From an uncultured Parabacteroides sp. (lineage in GTDB: Bacteria; Bacteroidota; Bacteroidia; Bacteroidales; Tannerellaceae), in contig CAAGLQ010000039.1 in assembly GCA_900770835.1 (NCBI GenBank), positions 1-9,593 of the forward strand: 9,593 nucleotides of DNA, in the 5' to 3' direction. Of this stretch, positions 1-5,878 are shown in pieces. Every line of letters starts with the position of its first letter. The stretch's first letter is position 1. Both the position numbers and the translations under genes were made by a program. The notes beneath the pieces were generated by a model that was given only the letters and a program-made list of their open reading frames with translations, had not been told where the DNA came from and made no database searches.

Positions 1-263
1 CGGTGCCCATCATCCCCGGTATCAAACCGATCGTATTCAAGAACCAGCTGACTGTATTGCCGAAGGTCTTCCGTTCGGATATCCCGGAGCCTTTCGCTCA
101 GGAATTACGCAAGTGTAAGGATGATGCGGAGGCCAAGGAAGTAGGCGTGGAGTGGTGCGTGCAGCAGTGCAAGGAATTGATTGCGCATGGGGTGCCCAGC
201 CTCCATTTCTATACGATGATGGCATCAGACAGTGTGTATCGGGTGGCGAAGGAAATTTATTGA
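1..263 (+). CDS. metF: Methylenetetrahydrofolate reductase, C-terminal part (5' end outside window)
   Basis: Reduces 5,10-methylene-tetrahydrofolate to 5-methyl-tetrahydrofolate with an FAD cofactor, supplying methyl groups for methionine synthesis in the cytoplasm. Only the last 86 or so residues are present. They include PIIPGIKPI near the left edge and the C-terminal block GVPSLHFYTMM, which ends in a helix running to the stop. Both are characteristic of the last strands of the MetF TIM barrel. The reading frame is open to the left edge, so the apparent GTG at 3 is an internal codon and not a start. The stop TGA (261-263) lies 3 bases before the ATG of the ferredoxin-nitroreductase gene, so the two are very probably co-transcribed and translationally coupled. 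The FAD and folate-binding N-terminal half cannot be judged from this window. Confidence 0.93.
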   Translation, partial: VPIIPGIKPIVFKNQLTVLPKVFRSDIPEPFAQELRKCKDDAEAKEVGVEWCVQQCKELIAHGVPSLHFYTMMASDSVYRVAKEIY

Positions 264-266
264 TTT

Positions 267-1136
267 ATGGGAAATGTATCGTTGCAAATAGATGCCACAC
301 GTTGCGTGCGTTGTGGTAAATGTGCGTGGGTTTGCCCCTCGGAGATTCTTAGGCAGGAAGTGAAGGGAGGGGAGATCTGTGTGCAGCATTCGGAGGAGTG
401 CATCGCTTGTGGACATTGCGTGGCGGTCTGTGCGGCGGAGGCTATTCTACATTCCGCCTTTCCGGTTGGCAGTACGCATCCGATCGACTATAAGCAATTG
501 CCTACATCTGGGCAATTGTTAGCTTTGATGCAGGCACGTCGCTCCAATCGGGCACTGACCAATCGGCCGGTGCCGCATGAGGCTTTGGAGCGTATCGTGG
601 AGGCTGCCACATTGGCTCCTACCGCTACGAACGCCCGTTTGTTGTCTTTCACGGTGGTTACTGATCCGGAAAAGCTGCGTGCGGTGGCCGACTTCACCAT
701 TCAAGTGTTCGATAAGTTGGCGAATTTGTTGCTGAATCCGGTGGTGAAATGCTTGGTGAAGCCTTTCCAACCGGAGCTGTATGAGAAATATGCCCCGATG
801 TTTGTCTCGCTGAAGGAGGCTTATGCGAAGGGTGAGGACCCTATCTTGCGGAAGGCGACAGCTTTGCTCATTATCCACAGCCCTAAGTCCAATCGTTTTG
901 GAGCGGAGGAGGCTAATTTAGCCTATCAGAACGCCTCGTTGATGGCAGAATCGATGGGTGTGAGCCAAATCTATATGGGGTTTGTCTTGACCGCTATTCG
1001 TCAGGCGAAGAAGGGAGCTTTCGCACGCTTGTTAGGCATTGAGGGTGAGGTGTTCGCCTTGATGGGCTTGGGAATGCCGGCATTCCGTTATCCGCGTTCG
1101 GTCGATCATCGGGAGCAGCCCGTACGCTTTTTATAG
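267..1136 (+). CDS. Ferredoxin-nitroreductase fusion protein (2x[4Fe-4S] plus FMN domain)
   Basis: A 289-residue cytoplasmic redox protein. Residues 1-60 form a bacterial-type double-cluster ferredoxin. The first motif has Cys13, 16, 19 and 23 followed by Pro24. The second has Cys45, 48, 51 and 55, with Ala where Pro usually follows. From about residue 83 a nitroreductase-fold FMN domain begins. It has the Arg-rich entry motif ARRSNRAL, which in this family contacts the FMN phosphate, then a TLAPTATNA block and C-terminal glycines near LMGLGMP. No signal peptide is visible. The fusion could pass electrons from the iron-sulfur clusters to FMN, but the physiological substrate is unknown. It starts 3 bases after metF, suggesting one transcript. 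Similar Fe-S/nitroreductase fusions are common in anaerobes and are often named only as nitroreductase family. The domain call is confident; the substrate is not predicted. Confidence 0.9.
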   Translation: MGNVSLQIDATRCVRCGKCAWVCPSEILRQEVKGGEICVQHSEECIACGHCVAVCAAEAILHSAFPVGSTHPIDYKQLPTSGQLLALMQARRSNRALTNRPVPHEALERIVEAATLAPTATNARLLSFTVVTDPEKLRAVADFTIQVFDKLANLLLNPVVKCLVKPFQPELYEKYAPMFVSLKEAYAKGEDPILRKATALLIIHSPKSNRFGAEEANLAYQNASLMAESMGVSQIYMGFVLTAIRQAKKGAFARLLGIEGEVFALMGLGMPAFRYPRSVDHREQPVRFL

Positions 1137-1188
1137 CGTCAGGTATCAACGAAAGTTAGAGATTATGGTTTTTATCGGAATAATGTCT

Positions 1189-1208
1189 TATAATTTGACG
1201 TATATTCG
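1189..1208 (+). promoter_or_regulatory. Weak candidate Bacteroidetes promoter for ilvE
   Basis: The 84-base gap between the nitroreductase and ilvE holds two near matches to the Bacteroidetes -7 element TAnnTTTG. One is TATAATTTG at 1189-1197, which has one base too many between TA and TTTG. The other is TATATTCG at 1201-1208, with one mismatch. Neither has a clear TTTG -33 element about 19 bases upstream. If the second is used, transcription would start near 1215 and leave only a few bases before the ATG at 1221, which favours translation from the ATG at 1236. No terminator is evident in the gap, so read-through from the upstream gene is also possible. Confidence 0.3.
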
Positions 1209-1220
1209 CGGTAAAATCTA

Positions 1221-2255
1221 ATGAAGCGTAAAGATATGGAGAATTTAAATTGGTCTGAGCTTGGTTTTGGCTACATCAAGACAGACTACAACATCAGATG
1301 TTATTACAAGGATGGCCAGTGGGGAGAGTTAGAGGTTTGCTCTTCTGAGATCTTGAATATTCACATGGCAGCGACCTGCCTCCACTATGGTCAAGAGTCT
1401 TTCGAGGGCTTGAAGGCATTCCGTGGCAAGGATGGTAAGATCCGTGTGTTCCGTATGGACGAGAATGCGAAGCGTATGCAATCTTCCAGCCGAGGCATTA
1501 AGATGGCAGAGTTGCCCATAGAGAAATTCGAGGAGGCAGTGCGCAAGGTGGTGAAGTTGAACGAGCATTTTGTGCCGCCTTATGAGAGTGGTGCAGCTTT
1601 GTATATCCGTCCGTTGATGTTAGGTTTAGGTCAGCAGGTGGGTGTGAAGCCGGCTCCTGAGTATCTCTTCGTGATGTTTGTCACGCCGGTAGGCCCCTAT
1701 TTCAAGGGTGGCTTCCAGCCCTCCAAGGTCTGCATCTTGCGTGAGTATGACCGTGCGGCTCCTTACGGTACAGGTACGATTAAGGTAGGTGGTAACTATG
1801 CGGCCAGCTTAGTAGCGGGTGAGATCGCTCACTCTAAGGGCTACGCAGCTGTGCTTTATCTCGATCCGAAAGAGAAGAAGTACATTGACGAGTGTGGGCC
1901 CGCCAACTTCTTCGGTGTTAGAGGTAACAGCTATATCACCCCGAAATCTCATTCGATCCTTCCCTCTATCACCAACAAGAGTCTCCAGCAGTTGGCTGCC
2001 GACAATGGCATGACGATCGAGTGCCGTCAGGTGCCCTTCGAGGAGATTGCAACGTTTGATGAGGCTGCGGAGTGTGGTACTGCCGCTGTTATTGCTCCGA
2101 TCTCTCAGATTGATGATTTGGATGAGAACAAGTCTTATGTCATTGCAAAGGATGGCAAGCCGGGTCCTGTCTGCGAGAAACTCTATCATCAGCTTCGTGC
2201 CATTCAGTACGGTGATGCTCCCGATCCTTATGGTTGGGTAACCATTATTGAGTAA
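1221..2255 (+). CDS. ilvE: Branched-chain amino acid aminotransferase
   Basis: A PLP-dependent fold-type IV aminotransferase that interconverts leucine, isoleucine and valine with their 2-oxo acids using glutamate/2-oxoglutarate. It catalyses the last step of branched-chain amino acid synthesis in the cytoplasm. Numbered from the ATG at 1221 (344 residues), recognisable blocks are HMAATCLHYGQESFEGLKAF (residues 48-67), the substrate-binding region with YIRP (128-131), the PLP lysine in GTIKVGGNYA (Lys188), ECGPANFF and the phosphate-binding GTAAVIAPIS. Length is normal for the family. The likely true start is the second ATG at 1236, giving MENLNWSELGF, because related Bacteroides proteins as I recall them begin MENL; the first five residues MKRKD would then be untranslated. 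The gene stands alone: the ilvBCDN and leuABCD genes are not in the window. A hairpin terminator follows the stop. Confidence 0.95.
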   Translation: MKRKDMENLNWSELGFGYIKTDYNIRCYYKDGQWGELEVCSSEILNIHMAATCLHYGQESFEGLKAFRGKDGKIRVFRMDENAKRMQSSSRGIKMAELPIEKFEEAVRKVVKLNEHFVPPYESGAALYIRPLMLGLGQQVGVKPAPEYLFVMFVTPVGPYFKGGFQPSKVCILREYDRAAPYGTGTIKVGGNYAASLVAGEIAHSKGYAAVLYLDPKEKKYIDECGPANFFGVRGNSYITPKSHSILPSITNKSLQQLAADNGMTIECRQVPFEEIATFDEAAECGTAAVIAPISQIDDLDENKSYVIAKDGKPGPVCEKLYHQLRAIQYGDAPDPYGWVTIIE

Positions 2256-2278
2256 GATAAAGAGGAAATACAGAAGAC

Positions 2279-2313
2279 TGAGGAATGAGGATTATTTCTT
2301 CATTCCTCATTTT
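2279..2313 (+). terminator. Rho-independent terminator after ilvE
   Basis: A perfect 10-base inverted repeat, TGAGGAATGA (2279-2288) and TCATTCCTCA (2300-2309), with an 11-base loop is followed directly by TTTT. It starts 24 bases after the ilvE stop and precedes the promoter of the next gene, so it separates two transcription units. The stem is AT-rich and the T-run short, so strength is uncertain. Confidence 0.7.
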
Positions 2314-2326
2314 CTATGACAAGTGA

Positions 2327-2356
2327 TTTGCCATATTGAAAATATCTTTATCTTTG
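2327..2356 (+). promoter_or_regulatory. Bacteroidetes-type promoter for the lipoprotein nitroreductase gene
   Basis: TTTG at 2327-2330 is followed after 18 bases by TATCTTTG at 2349-2356, a full match to the primary sigma-factor pattern of Bacteroidetes (TTTG, about 19 bases, TAnnTTTG). It lies about 20 bases before the start at 2378 and just after the ilvE terminator, so this gene probably has its own transcript with a leader of roughly 15 bases. This is the best promoter in the window. Confidence 0.75.
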
Positions 2357-2377
2357 CCCTTGAGTAATAATCATTAA

Positions 2378-3109
2378 ATGTCAAACAACATGAATTACAA
2401 ATCTATGTTTGGAGCTTTGGTGGCTATGGCCTCCATCTCTCTTTATTCTTGTCAGCAGCCTTCGTCATCCGTTACGTCGGCGGAAGTAGCAGTTGAGGCA
2501 GTCTCTGATGGGGGCTTACTTCAGATTGTGGAAGATCTCCCGACAACTCAAGCATTTTTGAAAGATCCTGTTCCAGAGGCAGACATTCAGCGTATCGTGA
2601 ATGCTGGTATCAATGCGCCCAGTGCGATGAACAGGCAACCGTGGCATTTCACTGTTGTCAGCAATGCCGAAACTATCCAGCAGATGGGTGAGGCTGCGAA
2701 AGTGGCTATGAAGAATATACAGATGCCCCCGAAGAATGCTCCAAAGGCGGGTGACGAGGAGAAACCGAAACCTCCCACGAGTAAAGGACCTCGTTCAGCG
2801 GTGGGAGATTCACCCGTGATTATCGTTATCTCTTGCAATGAGGGTTCGGAGTTTGATGCGGGTTTAGCTTGCGAGAGTATGAATGATATGGCCAATCTGT
2901 TAGGATATGGTACGAAGATTGCCAGTTCAGCGACAATTTTCCTCAATGGGGAGAATAAAGCTGACTATTATGAAAAGTTCCAGATACCAGAAGGTCAGCG
3001 TATTGTCACTGTCTTGCTCGTCGGAAAGATCAATACTGAAGGGTATGATGCGGTTACTTCCGCAACTCCTAGAAAGCCTCAGGAACAAGTGGTTTCCTTT
3101 GTGAAATAA
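2378..3109 (+). CDS. Lipoprotein of the nitroreductase family
   Basis: A 243-residue exported protein with a nitroreductase-like fold. Residues 1-24 form a signal peptide with a hydrophobic stretch MFGALVAMASISLYS before Cys25, the likely lipidated cysteine (lipobox LYSC, slightly non-standard because of Tyr). A second in-frame ATG at 2390 is an equally plausible start. The FMN-domain signatures DPVPEADIQRIVNAG and INAPSAMNRQPWHFTVV (residues 63-94) are clear, and PRKP near the C-terminus matches the family's closing motif. The entry motif that normally reads RRSxRxF is EDLPTTQAF here (52-60), so the usual FMN-phosphate arginines are missing. Residues 116-140 form a Lys/Pro-rich, probably disordered insert. 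It might bind flavin differently, or have lost it. Location outside the cytoplasmic membrane is inferred; the substrate is unknown. It is bounded by its own promoter and terminator. Confidence 0.85.
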   Translation: MSNNMNYKSMFGALVAMASISLYSCQQPSSSVTSAEVAVEAVSDGGLLQIVEDLPTTQAFLKDPVPEADIQRIVNAGINAPSAMNRQPWHFTVVSNAETIQQMGEAAKVAMKNIQMPPKNAPKAGDEEKPKPPTSKGPRSAVGDSPVIIVISCNEGSEFDAGLACESMNDMANLLGYGTKIASSATIFLNGENKADYYEKFQIPEGQRIVTVLLVGKINTEGYDAVTSATPRKPQEQVVSFVK

Positions 3110-3123
3110 CTATACAAACAGAT

Positions 3124-3152
3124 AAGGGTGGCAATGAGTCACCCTTTATTTT
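3124..3152 (+). terminator. Terminator after the lipoprotein gene, overlapping the 3' end of recQ
   Basis: AAGGGTG (3124-3130) and CACCCTT (3140-3146) form a 7-base stem with a 9-base loop, followed by the T-rich stretch TATTTTC. It ends the rightward transcript of the nitroreductase lipoprotein. The leftward recQ stop (complement of 3139-3141) lies inside the hairpin, so the same structure may also act on recQ transcripts, but on that strand no T-run follows the stem. Confidence 0.65.
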
Positions 3153-4890
3153 CATATTGAGTCTTTGCGTCTTGCCTACATCGTTGTCGCTCTTTCATGC
3201 AATTGTCGCAGCAATGGCAGGGACTGGAAGGCATTCCAAAATAGTGACTGATGAAGGCTTGGCGGCATTCGGTAGTTTCCAAATAGGCGATAACCTGTTC
3301 GATGCGCGACCGGAAAGCGGCCAGACGTACATCATACGCAGAAGGGGTGATACGGAGGCGTGAGGTGGGCGTACGCACTTGCAGGAAGGTGATGCGAGGC
3401 TCTTTCCTGGCCGGCACATAGAAGAAGCCTACGTTGCGCAAATAGCCTAACAGCCGGGTCACTAAATCGGGCTGGAAGCCGGTGCGTTTGGCCAAAAGAT
3501 CAACTTGCACAAAGCATCCGTCGGAGAAGAGGCCGGCATAGAGACGTAGTAGCTCTTCCGCTACCCGTGCGGCGGGTGCGTCGCTGCGCAGAAAGTCATT
3601 GAGCGTCCAGCGTGGGCCGTCATACCGCAGATAGGGCTGTGTGTTGGGATAGGGCTCGAATTTGAGATAGCCCGACAGGGAGAGGATCTCCAACGAGGTG
3701 CGTAATCGGCCCTTGTCGAGGTGCCAATCCCGCAGAAAGGTAGGCTCATCTAAATAGACAGATACTCCTTGCCCATCACCTTCCGCCAGCTGAAAACGGT
3801 TACAGAGCGATTCATAGACCCTACAGATGTATTCGATGGAGGGGAAGGCATTGGCAGGTCTGCGTTTGATCAGACTGATCTCTTGCGGCTCTAATAGGGC
3901 GACGGCATACGCCCTTTTTCCGTCTCGTCCGGCACGTCCTGCCTCTTGATAATAGGCCTCTAACGAGTCTGGAAAATCGGTGTGGATCACAATCCGCACA
4001 TCTCCCTTGTCGATACCCATACCAAAGGCATTGGTCGCTACTAACACCCGTGTTTGCCCGTTTTGCCATTGTTGTTGCCGTTCATTTTTCAGTTGCGGAT
4101 TTAATCCGGCATGGAAGTAATTTGTAGCGATACCCGCTGCACGTAATTTTTGGGCACAGCTCTCAACCCCTTGTCGGGTACGACAGTAGATAATGGCCGA
4201 TCCGGGGACCGCTTGGAGAATGTGACAGATCTCAGCCAATTTGTTGTCTGTTTTGCGCACGACGAAGGTGAGGTTGGGTCGTTCAAAAGCGGAGTGAAAC
4301 ACCTGATACCCTTTGCGAAAATGGAGCTGCTCGCAGATGTCAGCTACGACTGCGGCGGTGGCTGAAGCTGTAACTGCAATCACCGGTACTTCAGGGATCA
4401 CATCGCGGATGTCGGCAATTAGGCGGTAGTCTCGCCGGAAATCGTTCCCCCATTGCGAGATGCAGTGGGCCTCATCCACGACCAAAAGATTCACTTTCTG
4501 TTTTAGTGCGGTCAGCTTGCTCTGGAACAGGTCGGATGAGATACGTTCGGGAGAGATATAGAGAAACTTGTAATCCCCTAAGATGCAGTTCTCCAACTGC
4601 TGTAGGATTTCGGAGCGGGACATTTCAGAACTGATAAAGGCGGCTCGTATGCCTCTCCGCAGTAGGTGGCTGACCTGATCTTTCATCAACGCCACCAGTG
4701 GACTGATCACGAGGCAGATGCCCGGCCGTGCCAAGGCTGGCACTTGGAAGGTGATGGACTTTCCGCCACCCGTAGGCATCAAGGCTAACGTGTCCGCACC
4801 AGAGAGGACACTACAGATCACCTCCTCCTGACCGGGACGAAACCCTTCATAGCCCCAATAACGTTTGAGTATCTTGACTGGGCTCTCCAA
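3139..4890 (-). CDS. recQ: RecQ-family ATP-dependent DNA helicase
   Basis: A 583-residue superfamily 2, 3'-5' DNA helicase for recombination and repair. The two RecA-like lobes are complete: Walker A PTGGGKS (39-45), DEAH (139-142), the aromatic-rich loop QWGNDFR (146-152), TASAT (174-178), motif IV around IIYCR (233-237), motif V ATNAFGMGIDKGD (285-297) and motif VI QEAGRAGRDG (315-324). After a winged-helix-like middle (about 350-500), a four-cysteine zinc knuckle (Cys542, 558, 561, 564) sits almost at the C-terminus; there is no HRDC domain. In E. coli RecQ the zinc module directly follows the helicase core, so this is the shorter Bacteroidetes-type layout. The start is TTG at 4888-4890, chosen because the protein then opens with the expected ILKRYWGYEGFRPGQ block and no in-frame ATG precedes it usefully. 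It lies 5 bases after queE, so it is probably the last gene of the queD-queE-recQ transcript. The aromatic loop has Asn149 where E. coli has His. Confidence 0.93.
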   Translation of the reverse strand: MESPVKILKRYWGYEGFRPGQEEVICSVLSGADTLALMPTGGGKSITFQVPALARPGICLVISPLVALMKDQVSHLLRRGIRAAFISSEMSRSEILQQLENCILGDYKFLYISPERISSDLFQSKLTALKQKVNLLVVDEAHCISQWGNDFRRDYRLIADIRDVIPEVPVIAVTASATAAVVADICEQLHFRKGYQVFHSAFERPNLTFVVRKTDNKLAEICHILQAVPGSAIIYCRTRQGVESCAQKLRAAGIATNYFHAGLNPQLKNERQQQWQNGQTRVLVATNAFGMGIDKGDVRIVIHTDFPDSLEAYYQEAGRAGRDGKRAYAVALLEPQEISLIKRRPANAFPSIEYICRVYESLCNRFQLAEGDGQGVSVYLDEPTFLRDWHLDKGRLRTSLEILSLSGYLKFEPYPNTQPYLRYDGPRWTLNDFLRSDAPAARVAEELLRLYAGLFSDGCFVQVDLLAKRTGFQPDLVTRLLGYLRNVGFFYVPARKEPRITFLQVRTPTSRLRITPSAYDVRLAAFRSRIEQVIAYLETTECRQAFISHYFGMPSSPCHCCDNCMKERQRCRQDAKTQYENKG

Positions 4891-4895
4891 AATGC

Positions 4896-5441
4896 TTAGG
4901 GAATATGGATCAATTTATGGGTTTGTAAGCTGAGCCTCCACTTGGGATGTGCGAGGATATAGCGAACCACTTCGTCCGTGTTTTGTTCGGAGCAGGGTTG
5001 TAAAAAATGGTGTTGGGCAGGAAGCGCTGCATAGTCCGCTAACAGTTGCCCGATATAGACCACTTTTACCTCGTCGATGTGTGTCAATACAACCGGTGCT
5101 CCCTCTTTGGGTGAGCACGTTACCCAGTCGATGCCGTGGGGAAGGGGATGCGTGCCATTGGTCTCGATACAGACATATTTCCCTGCCTGATGCAGCCGTT
5201 CTATCAACGCTTCGTCAATCCAGAGCGAGGGCTCTCCACCGGTGAGGATCACCATGTGGCAGGGATAGGCGGAGATAGCCGCCATCAGTTGCTCGTCGCT
5301 CATCAACGTACCCTCCTCATGCCGGGTATCGCAGAATGGACAACGCAGGTTGCAGCCGGAAAAGCGAATGAACACAGCGGGTGTCCCGGTGTGGAATCCT
5401 TCTCCTTGGAGGCTATAAAAAATCTCGTTAATCTTTCTCAT
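4896..5441 (-). CDS. queE: 7-carboxy-7-deazaguanine synthase (radical SAM)
   Basis: Converts 6-carboxy-5,6,7,8-tetrahydropterin to 7-carboxy-7-deazaguanine in the pathway to preQ0 and queuosine, using a [4Fe-4S] cluster and S-adenosylmethionine with Mg2+. The 181-residue protein has the opening block EIFYSLQGEGFHTGTPAVFI (6-25), the radical-SAM cluster motif CNLRCPFCDT with Cys30, 34 and 37, the SAM-binding TGGEPS (67-72), ETNGT in the central strand, and the C-terminal LSLQTHKLIHIP typical of QueE. The length is that of the short QueE class, with an incomplete TIM barrel. The ATG at 5439-5441 lies inside the end of queD (14-base overlap), indicating translational coupling between consecutive pathway enzymes. 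queC, the next step, is not in the window. Confidence 0.95.
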   Translation of the reverse strand: MRKINEIFYSLQGEGFHTGTPAVFIRFSGCNLRCPFCDTRHEEGTLMSDEQLMAAISAYPCHMVILTGGEPSLWIDEALIERLHQAGKYVCIETNGTHPLPHGIDWVTCSPKEGAPVVLTHIDEVKVVYIGQLLADYAALPAQHHFLQPCSEQNTDEVVRYILAHPKWRLSLQTHKLIHIP

Positions 5442-5760
5442 AGATCGCCGTGTTGCCTTCAGACTCCTGTACCTCCACCTTGAAACAACAGGGTATTTGC
5501 TCGCAGACCCAACGGGCGATGTTCTCGGCAGTCGGGTTGAAAGGCAATACCTCGTTCAAGACTTGATGGTCCAATTTGGATTTGACCGCTTGCTTGATGT
5601 GGCTGAAATCAATGACCATTCCCTCTGCATTCAGCTCCTTGGAACGGCAATAGACGGTAATCACCCAATTATGTCCATGTAGGTGTTCACATTTACTGCG
5701 GTAGGAGAGGCAAAGCCGGTGTGCGGCAGAGATCTCCATTCGTTTAATGACGGTGTACAT
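5428..5760 (-). CDS. queD: 6-carboxy-5,6,7,8-tetrahydropterin synthase
   Basis: Converts 7,8-dihydroneopterin triphosphate to 6-carboxytetrahydropterin, the step before QueE in queuosine synthesis. The 110-residue protein shows the zinc ligands His14 (in SAAHRL) and His28/His30 (in CEHLHGHNW), the catalytic Cys24 of the CxxxHGH motif that separates QueD from eukaryotic PTPS enzymes, Asp64-His65 (KLDHQVLNE) of the catalytic relay, and a C-terminal VQESEGNTAIY containing the pterin-anchoring Glu99. Length is normal. It is the first gene of the leftward unit, overlaps queE by 14 bases, and has a candidate promoter in 5791-5798. The pairing with queE makes the queuosine role much more likely than a biopterin role. 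Confidence 0.95.
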   Translation of the reverse strand: MYTVIKRMEISAAHRLCLSYRSKCEHLHGHNWVITVYCRSKELNAEGMVIDFSHIKQAVKSKLDHQVLNEVLPFNPTAENIARWVCEQIPCCFKVEVQESEGNTAIYEKD

Positions 5761-5790
5761 GCTTTTTCCCTTATTACGCTTTCAATAACG

Positions 5791-5798
5791 CGAAGATA
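5791..5798 (-). promoter_or_regulatory. Candidate -7 element for queD-queE-recQ
   Basis: Read on the minus strand the sequence is TATCTTCG, one mismatch from TAnnTTTG, 31 bases upstream of the queD ATG. It resembles the TATATTCG before ilvE. No convincing TTTG -33 element is seen, so support is moderate to weak. It lies only 9 bases from the oppositely directed element at 5808-5815. Confidence 0.4.
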
Positions 5799-5807
5799 TT
5801 AAAAAAA

Positions 5808-5815
5808 TAGCTTTG
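5808..5815 (+). promoter_or_regulatory. Candidate -7 element for the GH51 gene
   Basis: TAGCTTTG is an exact match to TAnnTTTG and points toward the glycosidase gene. It predicts a start of transcription near 5822 and a leader of about 50 bases. No TTTG at the expected -33 spacing is visible, and an A-tract (5801-5807) lies directly upstream. The weak -33 would be consistent with an activator-dependent promoter, but no operator is recognisable. Confidence 0.5.
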
Positions 5816-5857
5816 CGACTGAGGAATGCCATTTTTGATTAAGTTCGCGCTGAAAAT

Positions 5858-5878
5858 ATGAAGCGCAGAAAAAGGTGA
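5858..5878 (+). other. Short upstream ORF overlapping the GH51 start (MKRRKR)
   Basis: ATG at 5858-5860 opens a six-codon reading frame, MKRRKR, that stops at TGA 5876-5878. The stop overlaps the GTG start of the glycosidase (5875-5877) in the arrangement GTGA, a typical stop-restart overlap. The main frame is shifted by -1 relative to it. It may serve as a leader that couples translation, or be the remnant of a longer signal-peptide start changed by a small indel. It could also be chance. Confidence 0.35.

Noticed and set aside
3..5. GTG at 3 as a true start of the first gene
   Set aside because: The encoded sequence is the internal and C-terminal part of MetF, so the frame simply continues from outside the window.
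3139..5760. A DNA 7-deazaguanine modification (Dpd) system built on queD, queE and a helicase
   Set aside because: No dpdA transglycosylase-like gene, dpdB/dpdC or other Dpd component is present, and the helicase is an ordinary RecQ. QueD and QueE are expected for tRNA queuosine synthesis.
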